Source of the DNA: Candidatus Competibacter sp.
Lineage (GTDB): Bacteria > Pseudomonadota > Gammaproteobacteria > Competibacterales > Competibacteraceae
Direction of reading: 5' to 3'
Length of the DNA stretch: 32,496 nt
Assembly: GCA_029624815.1 (NCBI GenBank)
Contig: JARSSH010000012.1
Span: 1-32,496, forward strand
The translations under genes were made by a program, and so were the position numbers. Positions within the stretch are counted from its first letter, which is position 1. Every line of letters starts with the position of its first letter. Under the pieces are notes generated by a model. That model was not told where the DNA came from. It did no database searches and was given only the letters and a program-made list of their open reading frames with translations. This document shows, in pieces, positions 9,331 to 17,010 of the stretch.

Positions 9331-9359
9331 TTGCGTTTTTACCGCAATCATTATATAAA
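9331..9359 (+). promoter_or_regulatory. Sigma-70 promoter of porin 2
   Basis: TTGCGT (9331-9336) and TATAAA (9354-9359) have a 17-bp spacer. The -35 surroundings (AAAATACCAGTTGCGTTT) match those of porin 1 at 16 of 18 positions, so the promoter was duplicated with the gene or is kept by a shared regulator. The predicted leader is about 100 bases. Confidence 0.72.
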
Positions 9360-9466
9360 TAGCCCGGAAAGCGACTTTAAGATTGCTTTCCAATCGAGTT
9401 ACTTCATTGATTGGAAAGCAAATTTTGAAGTTTAGATCACTATTTAGACAATCAGGGAATCACGCC

Positions 9467-10582
9467 ATGAAAAAGTCCATTCTTGCCTTGGCTGTTGCGG
9501 GCGCTCTTGCCATTCCGTTTGCGGCACAGGCCGACACCATCCTGTACGGATCGGCGCGGGTGTCGGTGGATTACAACGACGAAACCATCGATTCCGTGGA
9601 AACGGACGGCAATTGGGATGTCGTTAACGATTCTTCGCGCCTTGGCGTGGTGGGCTCCGAAGAGTTGGGCGGCGGTTTGAGCGCCGTTTACCGCTACGAA
9701 TTCGGTGTCGACATATCCGAAGGCGGCAACTGGGATAGCAATCGGCCCAAATACGTTGGGCTCAAGGGCGGTTTCGGCACCCTGACCATCGGCACCCAGG
9801 ACACCCCCTATTACAATGTCGCCGGCATTACCGACATTTTCAATAGCGGTAAAACCTTCCTCTATCCGCAGTGGCTGGGCGGCGGATTTTCGCTCAGCGG
9901 CAATCGTAGCGAAGCGGATGGCGATCTGGTTCGGCTGTCGAACAGCGTTTATTATTCCACGCCCGATTTCAATGGCTTCAGCGGCGAAGCGATGCTGGTC
10001 ATGAACGGCCCCAGTTCGAACATATCGAATGATGTCGATATCTGGAATCTGGCCGTCAAGTACAGCAACGGGCCGTTCTTTGCCGGTATCAGCTACGTCC
10101 AATTGGACGGCAAGAGCAATATCCCTCTCGATCCCGATAATCTTCCCGGTTATACCCTTGATCTCGATCTGTCAAACTGGGTTCTGGGTTTGGGCTATAA
10201 CGCGGGGCCGTTCAGCGCGGGCTTCATCTACGAGCAGGGTAGTTTCTACCTCCTCAACCTGTTAACCCAAGTCAAGACCCCGACGGGGGCCCAGTTCTTT
10301 CCCGGCGACGATGCCACCAACTGGTATCTGACCGGCCAGTATGTCTTTGGCAACAACACCGTGCGCGCCGCCTACGGCCAGTTGGACACCGGGGTCGACG
10401 GCGATAAGAAAATCGATAATTACGTGGTGGGCTACCAATACAACTTCAGCAAACGGACTTCGGTCTGGGCTGAATACATTGGCCGCAGCGCCAAGCTTTA
10501 CAATGTCCCGGGCGATTCCTCGTCGGGATTGGCCATGGGCGACCAGAACGCTTTTTCCCTCGGCACCCGGGTGGATTTCTAA
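9467..10582 (+). CDS. Outer-membrane porin (Gram-negative general porin family), copy 2
   Basis: Paralogue of the preceding porin. The precursor is 371 residues. The signal peptide is about 22 residues (MKKSILALAVAGALAI..., cleavage after AAQA). The mature protein opens DTILYGSARVSVDY and ends in TRVDF with the C-terminal Phe that outer-membrane insertion needs. The ATG at 9467 has AGGGA about nine bases upstream; the frame is open a further 28 codons without homology. The surface-loop regions differ strongly from copy 1 (for example the segment around residues 205-290), while strands and turns are conserved. Different loops under a common promoter suggest altered selectivity or surface antigenicity (inference). 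Confidence 0.93.
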   Translation: MKKSILALAVAGALAIPFAAQADTILYGSARVSVDYNDETIDSVETDGNWDVVNDSSRLGVVGSEELGGGLSAVYRYEFGVDISEGGNWDSNRPKYVGLKGGFGTLTIGTQDTPYYNVAGITDIFNSGKTFLYPQWLGGGFSLSGNRSEADGDLVRLSNSVYYSTPDFNGFSGEAMLVMNGPSSNISNDVDIWNLAVKYSNGPFFAGISYVQLDGKSNIPLDPDNLPGYTLDLDLSNWVLGLGYNAGPFSAGFIYEQGSFYLLNLLTQVKTPTGAQFFPGDDATNWYLTGQYVFGNNTVRAAYGQLDTGVDGDKKIDNYVVGYQYNFSKRTSVWAEYIGRSAKLYNVPGDSSSGLAMGDQNAFSLGTRVDF

Positions 10583-10614
10583 TACATAGCCTGGGAACAC
10601 AGGCGTAAGGGCGG

Positions 10615-10642
10615 CGGGCGCTGCAATGCAGCGCCCGTTTTT
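10615..10642 (+). terminator. Terminator of porin 2
   Basis: CGGGCGCTGC (10615-10624) pairs with GCAGCGCCCG (10628-10637) around a 3-base loop, followed by five Ts. It lies between the convergent porin 2 and rpiA genes; the T-run serves only the plus direction. Confidence 0.9.
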
Positions 10643-10660
10643 ATTCCGCATCGACTTTGT

Positions 10661-11320
10661 TCAAAGCCGCATTGCTCGCACTCCGTCCACCCCGCCCAGC
10701 AGCAAGACATCGGCCGGCCGCAACGCGAACAGCCCCACGGTCACGATACCCGCAATATTGTTCAGCTCCGCCTCCAGCTTGGCCGGCTCCAGGATTGACA
10801 GGTTATAGACATCGAGGATCAGGTTGCCGTTGTCGGTGACGAAGTTTTCCCGCAACACCGGTTGGCCGCCCCGTTTCAACAGTGCGCGCCCGACATGGCT
10901 GCGGGCCATCGGAATGACCTCGACCGGCAAGGGAAACGTTCCCAGCACATCCACCAGCTTGGACTGATCGGCGATGCACACGAATCGCTCGCTGGCGGCC
11001 GCCGCGATCTTCTCGCGGGTCAGCGCTCCGCCGCCACCCTTGATCAGCTGCAATTGGCGGTTGGCTTCGTCGGCGCCGTCCACATACAAGGGCAAGGGAC
11101 CGACGGCGTTCAGATCCAGCACCGGAATCTTGCAGGCTTTCAGTCTTTGCGCGGTCGCCTCGGAACTCGATACCGCGCCCTCGATTCGATGCTTGATGCG
11201 CGCCAGTGCTTCAATAAAATAGTTGACCGTCGAGCCGGTGCCGACGCCCACGACCGTATTATCCTCGACGTACTCCAACGCCGCTTCGGCGGCGCGTTTT
11301 TTCATTTCATCGCCAGACAT
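10661..11320 (-). CDS. rpiA: Ribose-5-phosphate isomerase A
   Basis: Interconverts ribose 5-phosphate and ribulose 5-phosphate in the non-oxidative pentose phosphate pathway (cytosol). The 219 residues match the length and motifs of E. coli Rpi[24 protein letters not shown] and [11 protein letters not shown]. The catalytic residues D81, K94 and E103 fall at the same numbers as in E. coli. The start MSGDEMKK aligns with MTQDELKK of the E. coli protein. Its ATG is on the opposite strand 34 bp from the ilvA start, so promoters for both genes must overlap coding sequence. Confidence 0.97.
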   Translation of the reverse strand: MSGDEMKKRAAEAALEYVEDNTVVGVGTGSTVNYFIEALARIKHRIEGAVSSSEATAQRLKACKIPVLDLNAVGPLPLYVDGADEANRQLQLIKGGGGALTREKIAAAASERFVCIADQSKLVDVLGTFPLPVEVIPMARSHVGRALLKRGGQPVLRENFVTDNGNLILDVYNLSILEPAKLEAELNNIAGIVTVGLFALRPADVLLLGGVDGVRAMRL

Positions 11321-11354
11321 GCGACTTTTCCCCTATCAGTCATCTCACACCATC

Positions 11355-12875
11355 ATGCACGACTACATCAAAAAAATTCTCACCGCCCGCGTCTACGATG
11401 TTGCCATCGAATCGCCACTCGATGTCATGAACCGGCTATCGCGACGACTGAACAACCGGGTGCTGCTCAAGCGCGAGGATCTGCAACCGGTGTTCTCCTT
11501 CAAATTGCGTGGCGCCTACAACAAGATCGTCCACCTGCCGCGCGCGGCTCTCGACAAAGGCATCATCTGCGCCTCGGCGGGCAATCACGCCCAAGGGGTC
11601 GCTCTGGCCGCCCAGCGGCTCGGAACCAAGGCCACCGTCGTCATGCCGCGCACCACGCCCGCCATCAAGGTGCAGGCGGTGCGCGACCGCGGCGGCAAAA
11701 CCGTTCTGTTCGGCGATACCTACGACGAAGCCTACCAGCACGCCCGCCAATTGGAAGCCGACAAGGGTCTGACCTTCATCCATCCCTACGACGACCCGGA
11801 CGTCATCGCCGGCCAGGGCACCATCGGCATGGAACTCTTGCGCCAGCATCCCGATCCGATCGACGCGATCTTCATCGCGGTCGGCGGCGGCGGCCTGATC
11901 GCCGGCGTGGCTACCTACGTCAAATTTCTGCGGCCGGAGATTAAAATCATCGGCGTGGAGCCGGACGACGCCGCCTCAATGCACGCGGCGCTCAGGCAGG
12001 GCGAACGGGTCACGCTCGACCAGGTCGGCATTTTCGCCGACGGCGTGGCGGTGCGGCAGGTCGGCGAGGAAACGTTCCGGCTGGCGCGGGAACTGGTGGA
12101 CGACATCATCGTGGTCTCCACCGACGAAATCTGCGCCGCCACCAAGGACATCTTCGACGATACCCGCTCCATCGCCGAACCGGCCGGCGCGCTGGGCACG
12201 GCCGGGTTGAAACAGTATGTGGAACGCAGCGGCATCGCCGGGGCCAATCTGATCGCCATCAACTGCGGCGCCAACATCAATTTCGACCGACTGCGCCATG
12301 TCGCCGAGCGGGCCGAACTGGGCGAGCGGCGCGAGGCGTTGCTGGCGGTCACCATCCCGGAACAACCCGGCAGCTTCCGTAAGTTCTGCCAAGTCATCGG
12401 CAAGCGTTCCATCACCGAATTCAACTACCGCTACGCCGACGACCGGCAGGCGCGGGTCTTCGCCGGCGTGCAACTCACCGAGGGCCAGGAAGAAAAGCGG
12501 CGCATCATCGACACCCTGCGCGAGCATGGCTATCCAGTCACCGACATGAGCGATAACGAGATGGCCAAATTGCATGTGCGCTACATGGTCGGCGGCCACG
12601 CGCCGGGCATCCGCGACGAACTGCTCTACCGCTTTCAGTTTCCCGAGCGGCCGGGCGCGCTGCTGAAGTTCCTGACCGGCATGGCGCACGGTTGGAACAT
12701 CAGCCTGTTCCACTATCGTAACCACGGTTCCGATTACGGCCGGGTGCTGGTTGGCATCCAGGTTCCGGCAGCGGAACGACCCCAGTTCCAAACCTTTATC
12801 CGTGAACTCGGCTACCCCTTTCATGAGGAGACCGACAATCCCGCTTACCAGCTCTTTTTGGATGGGAACGCTTAG
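11355..12875 (+). CDS. ilvA: Threonine ammonia-lyase (threonine deaminase), biosynthetic
   Basis: PLP enzyme converting threonine to 2-oxobutanoate, the first step of isoleucine synthesis. It has 506 residues (E. coli IlvA has 514). The catalytic PLP lysine is K50 in SFKLRGAY; SAGNHAQG binds the phosphate side and GGGGLIAG forms the glycine loop. Two C-terminal ACT-like regulatory domains are intact (REALLAVTIPEQPGSF and RFQFPERPGALLKF), so feedback control by isoleucine is expected. The start was chosen by alignment of DYIKKILTARVYD with the E. coli N terminus. No good Shine-Dalgarno sequence is visible, and an in-frame ATG at 11319 overlaps the rpiA start. The stop overlaps the convergent EVE gene by four bases. 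Confidence 0.97.
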   Translation: MHDYIKKILTARVYDVAIESPLDVMNRLSRRLNNRVLLKREDLQPVFSFKLRGAYNKIVHLPRAALDKGIICASAGNHAQGVALAAQRLGTKATVVMPRTTPAIKVQAVRDRGGKTVLFGDTYDEAYQHARQLEADKGLTFIHPYDDPDVIAGQGTIGMELLRQHPDPIDAIFIAVGGGGLIAGVATYVKFLRPEIKIIGVEPDDAASMHAALRQGERVTLDQVGIFADGVAVRQVGEETFRLARELVDDIIVVSTDEICAATKDIFDDTRSIAEPAGALGTAGLKQYVERSGIAGANLIAINCGANINFDRLRHVAERAELGERREALLAVTIPEQPGSFRKFCQVIGKRSITEFNYRYADDRQARVFAGVQLTEGQEEKRRIIDTLREHGYPVTDMSDNEMAKLHVRYMVGGHAPGIRDELLYRFQFPERPGALLKFLTGMAHGWNISLFHYRNHGSDYGRVLVGIQVPAAERPQFQTFIRELGYPFHEETDNPAYQLFLDGNA

Positions 12876-13348
12876 GTCGGCGGCTGGGTTTCCAGAGTCA
12901 GAACGAACGCCCACTGCGCCGCTGTCACCGGCAACACCGACAGGCGGTTGCCCCGGCGCAGCAGGGAAAAATCGCCCAGTGTCTTCTGATGGCGTTTCAG
13001 TTCGGCCAGCGTGATGGAGCGGCACAGGCGGCGAACCAGTCGCACATCCACCCGATACCAGCGAGGCCGGTCCGGTGTGCTGGCGGGATCGCGATAAGGG
13101 CTGCCGGGATCGAAGGCGGTTTCATCCGGATAGCCTGCCCGCACCACTTCGACGATCCCCACGATGGCGGGGTTTGTCGTGCCGGAGTGATAAAAAAACG
13201 CCCGATCGCCCAAGCACAAATCATCCCGCAGGAAATTACGGGCCTGGTGGTTGCGCACCCCTTCCCAAGGGGTGATTTGGCCCGGCGCGTTTTCCAGATC
13301 GGCAACGCCGAACGTTTGCGGCTCGGATTTCAGCAGCCAGTAACCCAT
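12872..13348 (-). CDS. EVE domain-containing protein
   Basis: A 158-residue single-domain protein of the EVE (PUA/YTH-like) superfamily. It begins MGYWLLKSEPQTFG and contains WEGVRNHQARNFLR, DRAFFYHSG and PAIVGIVEV, all hallmark blocks. EVE domains have been linked to recognition of modified bases in nucleic acids; the bacterial stand-alone members have no settled role. GAAGG lies about eight bases before the ATG. It follows the fau gene by nine bases, so the two are surely co-transcribed, and its stop overlaps that of convergent ilvA. Confidence 0.93.
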   Translation of the reverse strand: MGYWLLKSEPQTFGVADLENAPGQITPWEGVRNHQARNFLRDDLCLGDRAFFYHSGTTNPAIVGIVEVVRAGYPDETAFDPGSPYRDPASTPDRPRWYRVDVRLVRRLCRSITLAELKRHQKTLGDFSLLRRGNRLSVLPVTAAQWAFVLTLETQPPT

Positions 13349-13357
13349 GCTTGACCT

Positions 13358-13957
13358 TCAAGTATTGGAAAACTCGTAAAACGCCTGCTCGGTCGCCACG
13401 GCATCCAACGGCACATCCCACGGCTGCCGGACCAGTTCGGCAACCGCTTGGAATTCATAGCCCAACCCCAACAGGTAGGGCCTTCGGCCCAGTTCGTTCG
13501 CACCGCGCGGAAAGGCGAAGCTGCGGTCGTAGAAGCCGCCGCCCATACCGAGACGGGTACCGGTCGCATCGAAAGCCACCAGCGGCGCCAAGACCAGATC
13601 CAGATCCGCGGGTTGCACGCACTCCGTCGGAGCGACTTTAGGCTCGGGGATATTGAACCGGTTGCGGCGCAGCGGCGCACCAGGCCGGTAGGGCGCGAAC
13701 TGGAGCGAGCACGGCGGCGCATCGGCCAGAACCGGCAAAAAAACCTGCCTGCCCTCGGCCCAGGCCCGTTCCAGCACCGGCCACGGCTCCAATTCTCCGT
13801 CGCACGCCCAGTAACCGGCTATCCGAACGGCGCGGGCCGGCAACCACGATTCCAGACGACCAGCGACCACCCGAGCGGCCCGCTGGCGCGTGGCGGGGGA
13901 CAAGCCGCGCCGCAGAGCACGAAATTGCCGGCGTAGCTGTTGCGCGTCGATCATCAT
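13358..13957 (-). CDS. fau: 5-formyltetrahydrofolate cyclo-ligase
   Basis: ATP-dependent conversion of 5-formyl-THF to 5,10-methenyl-THF, returning the storage folate to the one-carbon pool. About 199 residues. The signature motif GTRLGMGGGFYDR near the C-terminal third forms the nucleotide/substrate loop, preceded by LDLVLAPLVAFD. It is directly downstream of 6S RNA, as in E. coli (ygfA/fau after ssrS). The start is uncertain: two adjacent ATGs (13957 and 13954) or an upstream GTG (13966). None has a good Shine-Dalgarno sequence, and the 6S terminator ends only about 15 bases before the first ATG. Expression may therefore depend on read-through of that terminator. Confidence 0.94.
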   Translation of the reverse strand: MMIDAQQLRRQFRALRRGLSPATRQRAARVVAGRLESWLPARAVRIAGYWACDGELEPWPVLERAWAEGRQVFLPVLADAPPCSLQFAPYRPGAPLRRNRFNIPEPKVAPTECVQPADLDLVLAPLVAFDATGTRLGMGGGFYDRSFAFPRGANELGRRPYLLGLGYEFQAVAELVRQPWDVPLDAVATEQAFYEFSNT

Positions 13958-13971
13958 GGATGGCACGGCAT

Positions 13972-13998
13972 AAAAAAAGCGACGCGGAAGGCATCGCT
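13972..13998 (-). terminator. Terminator between 6S RNA and fau
   Basis: On the minus strand an 8-bp hairpin with one T-G pair (AGCGATGC, loop CTTCC, GCGTCGCT; 13998 to 13978) is followed by a run of Ts down to 13972. It lies a few bases downstream of the 6S RNA 3' end and immediately before fau, so it probably sets the ratio of 6S RNA to fau mRNA. Confidence 0.8.
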
Positions 13999-14008
13999 GG
14001 ATTTGAGG

Positions 14009-14203
14009 GGGCGCTCTCCGCCTGTGCCGTCTCGGGCCTTTGCCCTTGAACCATGCGGCTCAAGTGGGGGAACAGAGCGGCATATCAGGCTTTCCGCAGC
14101 GCGGCGGACATGCACACAACACCGACGACCGTGCTCCCTGGGTAAAAATATCTAGGATCAAGGGGTTACCCGGCCCATTACTCGAACACCGCAGAGAGCG
14201 CCC
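14009..14203 (-). ncRNA. ssrS: 6S RNA
   Basis: Regulatory RNA that binds sigma-70 RNA polymerase by mimicking an open promoter. The ends form a perfect closing stem (GGGCGCTCTC at 14203-14194 with GAGAGCGCCC at 14018-14009). The 3' half contains the conserved hairpin CTTGAGCC...GGTTCAAGG (14064-14043). A short variable 5' half and a large internal bubble fit the usual fold. Length about 195 bases (E. coli 184). The position between zapA and fau is the classic gammaproteobacterial location. The mature ends are inferred from the closing stem; the primary transcript probably begins about 20 bases earlier. Confidence 0.93.
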
Positions 14204-14230
14204 GAACCGAAAAAAGAATCCTCGGTTGAA

Positions 14231-14260
14231 ATTATAACTCTTCTGACTCGGTCTTGCTAA
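14231..14260 (-). promoter_or_regulatory. Promoter of 6S RNA
   Basis: On the minus strand a perfect TATAAT (14236-14231) has TTAGCA (14260-14255) 18 bp upstream. Transcription would begin near 14223, giving a precursor with a 5' leader of about 20 bases to be trimmed. The -10 box overlaps the zapA stop codon. Confidence 0.7.
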
Positions 14261-14549
14261 GCATAGCGTCAACTTTTTGCAATAAATCCTCGACCTGACG
14301 GTCGACCAACGTATCTGCTTCGGCCAACAGATGCTGCTGCCGTAGCAACTCGTTGCTGACATTGAGCGCGGTCATGACCGCAACCGCTTCCAGGCTCAGC
14401 AACTTGCTGGTGCGATCGCGAACTTCCCGCATCCGTTCGTCGAGATAGCGGGCCGCCTCCAGCAGATCGTCGCGCTCGGAAGGCTGGCAGGCAAAGCGAT
14501 ATTCACAGCCCATTAGATGCACGGTGACACTCACGGTTTCCCGGCTCAC
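14232..14549 (-). CDS. zapA: Cell division protein ZapA
   Basis: Small cytoplasmic protein that binds and bundles FtsZ protofilaments at the division ring. 105 residues. It has the short N-terminal beta region (VSVTVHLMGCEYRFAC) and ERDDLLEAARYLDERM, then a helix and coiled coil to the C terminus (LSLEAVAVMTALNVSNELLRQ onward). The start is a GTG: it matches family length, has GGAGC about nine bases upstream, and overlaps the stop of the upstream ZapB-like gene as GTGA, which indicates translational coupling. It is followed directly by 6S RNA, whose promoter -10 box overlaps this gene's stop. Confidence 0.93.
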   Translation of the reverse strand: MSRETVSVTVHLMGCEYRFACQPSERDDLLEAARYLDERMREVRDRTSKLLSLEAVAVMTALNVSNELLRQQHLLAEADTLVDRQVEDLLQKVDAMLSKTESEEL

Positions 14550-14824
14550 GAGGCTTGCTCCAAACCTTTCAGGCGCACGATCATGGCCTCGATGCGGGAA
14601 CGCGACTGCTCGTTCTGCTCGCGCAGAGCGGCGCATTCCGCCTGCAAGGTCCGATTCTGCTCGCGCAAAAAACGCTTGTCTTGCTTCAGGCGCTCGCACA
14701 ATGCGGCCACTCGGTCCAAGCGTTCGGCGAGGATGGCGAGGCCGGTCGCGGCGGTTTCAGGGATGTTTTCCAGATCGCTCACCTCGGCGGGCGCAACGGT
14801 TTCGTGCAGTTCGTCGGTTTCCAT
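14546..14824 (-). CDS. ZapB-like coiled-coil protein (TIGR02449-type)
   Basis: A 92-residue protein whose C-terminal ~60 residues form one coiled coil with heptad Leu/Ile spacing (LAERLDRVAALCERL through RIEAMIVRLKGLEQ). This is the short family usually found just upstream of zapA in gammaproteobacteria; a cell-division role like that of ZapB is inferred from the neighbourhood and shape. The N-terminal ~27 residues are acidic and not typical of the family, so a downstream start is possible. The ATG at 14824 has no Shine-Dalgarno sequence and lies only seven bases after a likely -10 box, so the mRNA may be leaderless. The stop overlaps the zapA GTG start. Confidence 0.8.
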   Translation of the reverse strand: METDELHETVAPAEVSDLENIPETAATGLAILAERLDRVAALCERLKQDKRFLREQNRTLQAECAALREQNEQSRSRIEAMIVRLKGLEQAS

Positions 14825-14830
14825 ATAAAT

Positions 14831-14860
14831 ACTATAGAGCGGTCATTCCAACCGGGTCAA
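14831..14860 (-). promoter_or_regulatory. Promoter of the zapB-like/zapA unit
   Basis: On the minus strand TTGACC (14860-14855) and TATAGT (14836-14831) are spaced 18 bp apart. The transcription start would fall at or within a base or two of the ATG at 14824. Confidence 0.6.
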
Positions 14861-14944
14861 TTTTCCGCCCGCTTTCGAGGTCAAAGCGAGGAATGTTAGG
14901 ATTGCCCGCCGACGTATCGCTTCAAGGCGCAGGAGTTCACCCCG

Positions 14945-15490
14945 ATGCTTGCCAGTCACTCACCCGTATTCGAACGCCTGACCCGGCTGCTCGATCCCTT
15001 CAACCCCGCCGAGTTACATGGATTGCTGTGTGGCCTGCTATGCGCCAATCCGAATTTAAACTGCGATCAGTGGCTGAGCCACGTCCACGAGGAACTGGCC
15101 GATGCGCATGAGGGCTCCGAACCCACTGACGATCTGCTGCGGAAGCTGTTCGAATATGGCGCTACCCAGTTGAATAACGCCGACTGCGCGGTAACCCCGC
15201 TGCTGCCCGAAGACGAGGCGCCTCTGCAACAGCGCAGCGACGCGCTCGGCGCCTGGTGTCAGGGCCTGCTGTTTGGCTTGGGGCTGGGGCAAGCGGACTG
15301 CCACGGCGCGCTCTCCGCGGAAAGCCGGGAATTTCTGCGCGATGCGGCCGAAATCGCCCGGGTCGGCTTCGAAACCGAAGAGGCCACCGAAGCCGATGAA
15401 ACCGCCTACGCCGAAGTGGTCGAATACCTGCGGGTCGGGCTGCTGATCGTCCAGCAGGATCTGAACCGCCCCACCGCTCGCCTGCACTGA
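14945..15490 (+). CDS. YgfB/UPF0149 family protein
   Basis: A 181-residue all-helical protein of the UPF0149 (YgfB) family. Visible family blocks are PAELHGLLCGLLCAN near the N terminus and WCQGLLFGLGLG, REFLRDAAEIARVG and YAEVVEYLRVGLLIV toward the C terminus. In Pseudomonas aeruginosa YgfB has been described as a regulator affecting the ampDh3/alp pathway; the role here is not known. AGGAG lies about nine bases upstream of the ATG. It is first gene of the ygfB-pepP-ubiH-ubiI cluster, the same order as E. coli, with 16 bp to pepP. Confidence 0.93.
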   Translation: MLASHSPVFERLTRLLDPFNPAELHGLLCGLLCANPNLNCDQWLSHVHEELADAHEGSEPTDDLLRKLFEYGATQLNNADCAVTPLLPEDEAPLQQRSDALGAWCQGLLFGLGLGQADCHGALSAESREFLRDAAEIARVGFETEEATEADETAYAEVVEYLRVGLLIVQQDLNRPTARLH

Positions 15491-15506
15491 CCCGGAGCCA
15501 CCGTCG

Positions 15507-16874
15507 ATGCTCGCTCGCGCCATACCGCCCAGCGTTTTCGCCCGCCGCCGCCGCGCGCTAATGGAACGCATGGGTTCCGGCTCGGTCGCCGTGCTGCCGG
15601 CCGCGCCCTCCGCCCCCCGCAACCGCGATGTCCACTATCCCTACCGTCAGGACAGCGATTTTTATTATCTGACCGGTTTTTCCGAACCGGAAGCGATCGC
15701 CGTGCTGGTCCCCGGCGGCGAACAGGAGTTTCTGCTGTTCTGCCGCGAGCGCGACCCGCACATGGAAATCTGGCATGGTCGCCGCGCCGGACCACAGGGC
15801 GCGGTGGAGCGCTACGGCGCCGACAACGCCCATCCCATCGCGGAGATCGACAAACTGCTGCCGCCCTTGCTGGAAAACCGCGAACGGGTGTTCTACGCCA
15901 TCGGCTACAATCCGGATTTCGACCGGCAGGTGATGGACTGGATCAACCGAGTCCGCGGCCAGGCCCGCACCGGCGTGCGGGCGCCGGTCGCCTTCATCGC
16001 CTTGGAGCACCTGCTACACGCCATGCGGCTACGCAAGGAGCCCGAGGAAATCGCGGTGATGCGCGAATCCGCCCGCATTGCCTGCGAGGCGCATCGCCGA
16101 GCCATGCGGGCCTGCCGGCCGGGCATGATGGAATACCAGATCGAGGCGGAAATCTTTCACGCCTTTCTCGGCAACGGCGCCGGCTGGTCCTATCCGGCCA
16201 TCGTCGGCGGCGGCGACAACAGTTGCATTCTGCATTACACCGAAAACAACGCCGAACTGCGCGACGGCGACCTGCTGTTGATCGACGCCGGCGCCGAGCT
16301 GGACGGCTACGCATCCGACATCACCCGCACCTTTCCGGTCAACGGTCGCTTCTCCGGCGAGCAGCGCGCCATTTACGAACTGGTGCTGGCCGCGCAGAAA
16401 GCCGCCATCGACCAGGTCCGACCCGGCCGCCGCTTCAACGAGCCGCACGACGTGGCGGTCCGCGTGCTGACCGAGGGGCTGGTGACGCTCGGTCTGCTGC
16501 ACGGCGAAGTGAACGAACTGATCGAGACGGAACAGCACAAGGGATTCTACATGCACCGCACCGGCCACTGGCTGGGCATGGACGTCCACGACGTCGGCGA
16601 CTACAAGATCGGCGACGACTGGCGGGCGTTCGAACCGGGCATGGTCACCACCATCGAACCCGGACTGTACATCCCCGCCAACAGTAAGCGCATGGAGGAG
16701 AGCTGGGCGCGGCTTGGCGTTCGGCTGGAAACCGATGTGGACGAGCGCTGGTGGCGCATCGGCATCCGCATCGAGGACGATGTGCTGGTCACCGCCGATG
16801 CGCCCGAAGTGCTGACCGAGGCCGCGCCCAAGGCAATCGACGACATCGAAGCATGGATGCGGGAGGGCGGTTGA
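15507..16874 (+). CDS. pepP: Xaa-Pro aminopeptidase (aminopeptidase P)
   Basis: Removes N-terminal residues that precede proline (cytosolic, dimanganese). 455 residues. The N-terminal creatinase-like domain (YPYRQDSDFYYLTGF) is followed by a pita-bread catalytic domain. Metal ligands are D260 (LLIDAGAE), D271 (SDITRTFPV), H354 (HRTGHWLGMDVHD), E384 (TTIEPGLYI) and E423 (GIRIEDDVLV); the first three sit at E. coli numbers. The later ligands are shifted by short insertions. CGGAG precedes the ATG. The stop codon TGA (16872-16874) coincides with the right end of the IS200/IS605-like relic (TTGACATCC), so the last residue or two may derive from the insertion. The enzyme is otherwise full length. 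Confidence 0.96.
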   Translation: MLARAIPPSVFARRRRALMERMGSGSVAVLPAAPSAPRNRDVHYPYRQDSDFYYLTGFSEPEAIAVLVPGGEQEFLLFCRERDPHMEIWHGRRAGPQGAVERYGADNAHPIAEIDKLLPPLLENRERVFYAIGYNPDFDRQVMDWINRVRGQARTGVRAPVAFIALEHLLHAMRLRKEPEEIAVMRESARIACEAHRRAMRACRPGMMEYQIEAEIFHAFLGNGAGWSYPAIVGGGDNSCILHYTENNAELRDGDLLLIDAGAELDGYASDITRTFPVNGRFSGEQRAIYELVLAAQKAAIDQVRPGRRFNEPHDVAVRVLTEGLVTLGLLHGEVNELIETEQHKGFYMHRTGHWLGMDVHDVGDYKIGDDWRAFEPGMVTTIEPGLYIPANSKRMEESWARLGVRLETDVDERWWRIGIRIEDDVLVTADAPEVLTEAAPKAIDDIEAWMREGG

Positions 16875-17010
16875 CATCCTCCCCGCCCTGAAGGACGGGG
16901 ATTCCTGACTTCACAATCAGGGTTTTCTGCTTCGACGAGGTTGCCCATGGGAGTACCGAGCCTGGTTTTCGCAATTCCCCCCGGAGGGGGTTTTACGAGT
17001 GTTCCGCACT
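16871..17010 (-). ncRNA. Possible omega-RNA-like remnant at the element's right end
   Basis: In TnpB elements a guide RNA (omega RNA) is transcribed across the right end. Here the terminal hairpin contains a U-G pair when read as minus-strand RNA but a C-A mismatch as plus-strand RNA, so structure is kept on the minus strand. A second hairpin (CCCCCTCCGGGGG) lies upstream. The adjoining guide position would be the antisense of the pepP 3' end. No TnpB is encoded nearby and no promoter was identified, so activity is doubtful. Confidence 0.3.

Noticed and set aside
16029-16877. 282-codon frame opposite pepP
   Set aside because: Antisense shadow; every pepP metal ligand is intact on the plus strand.
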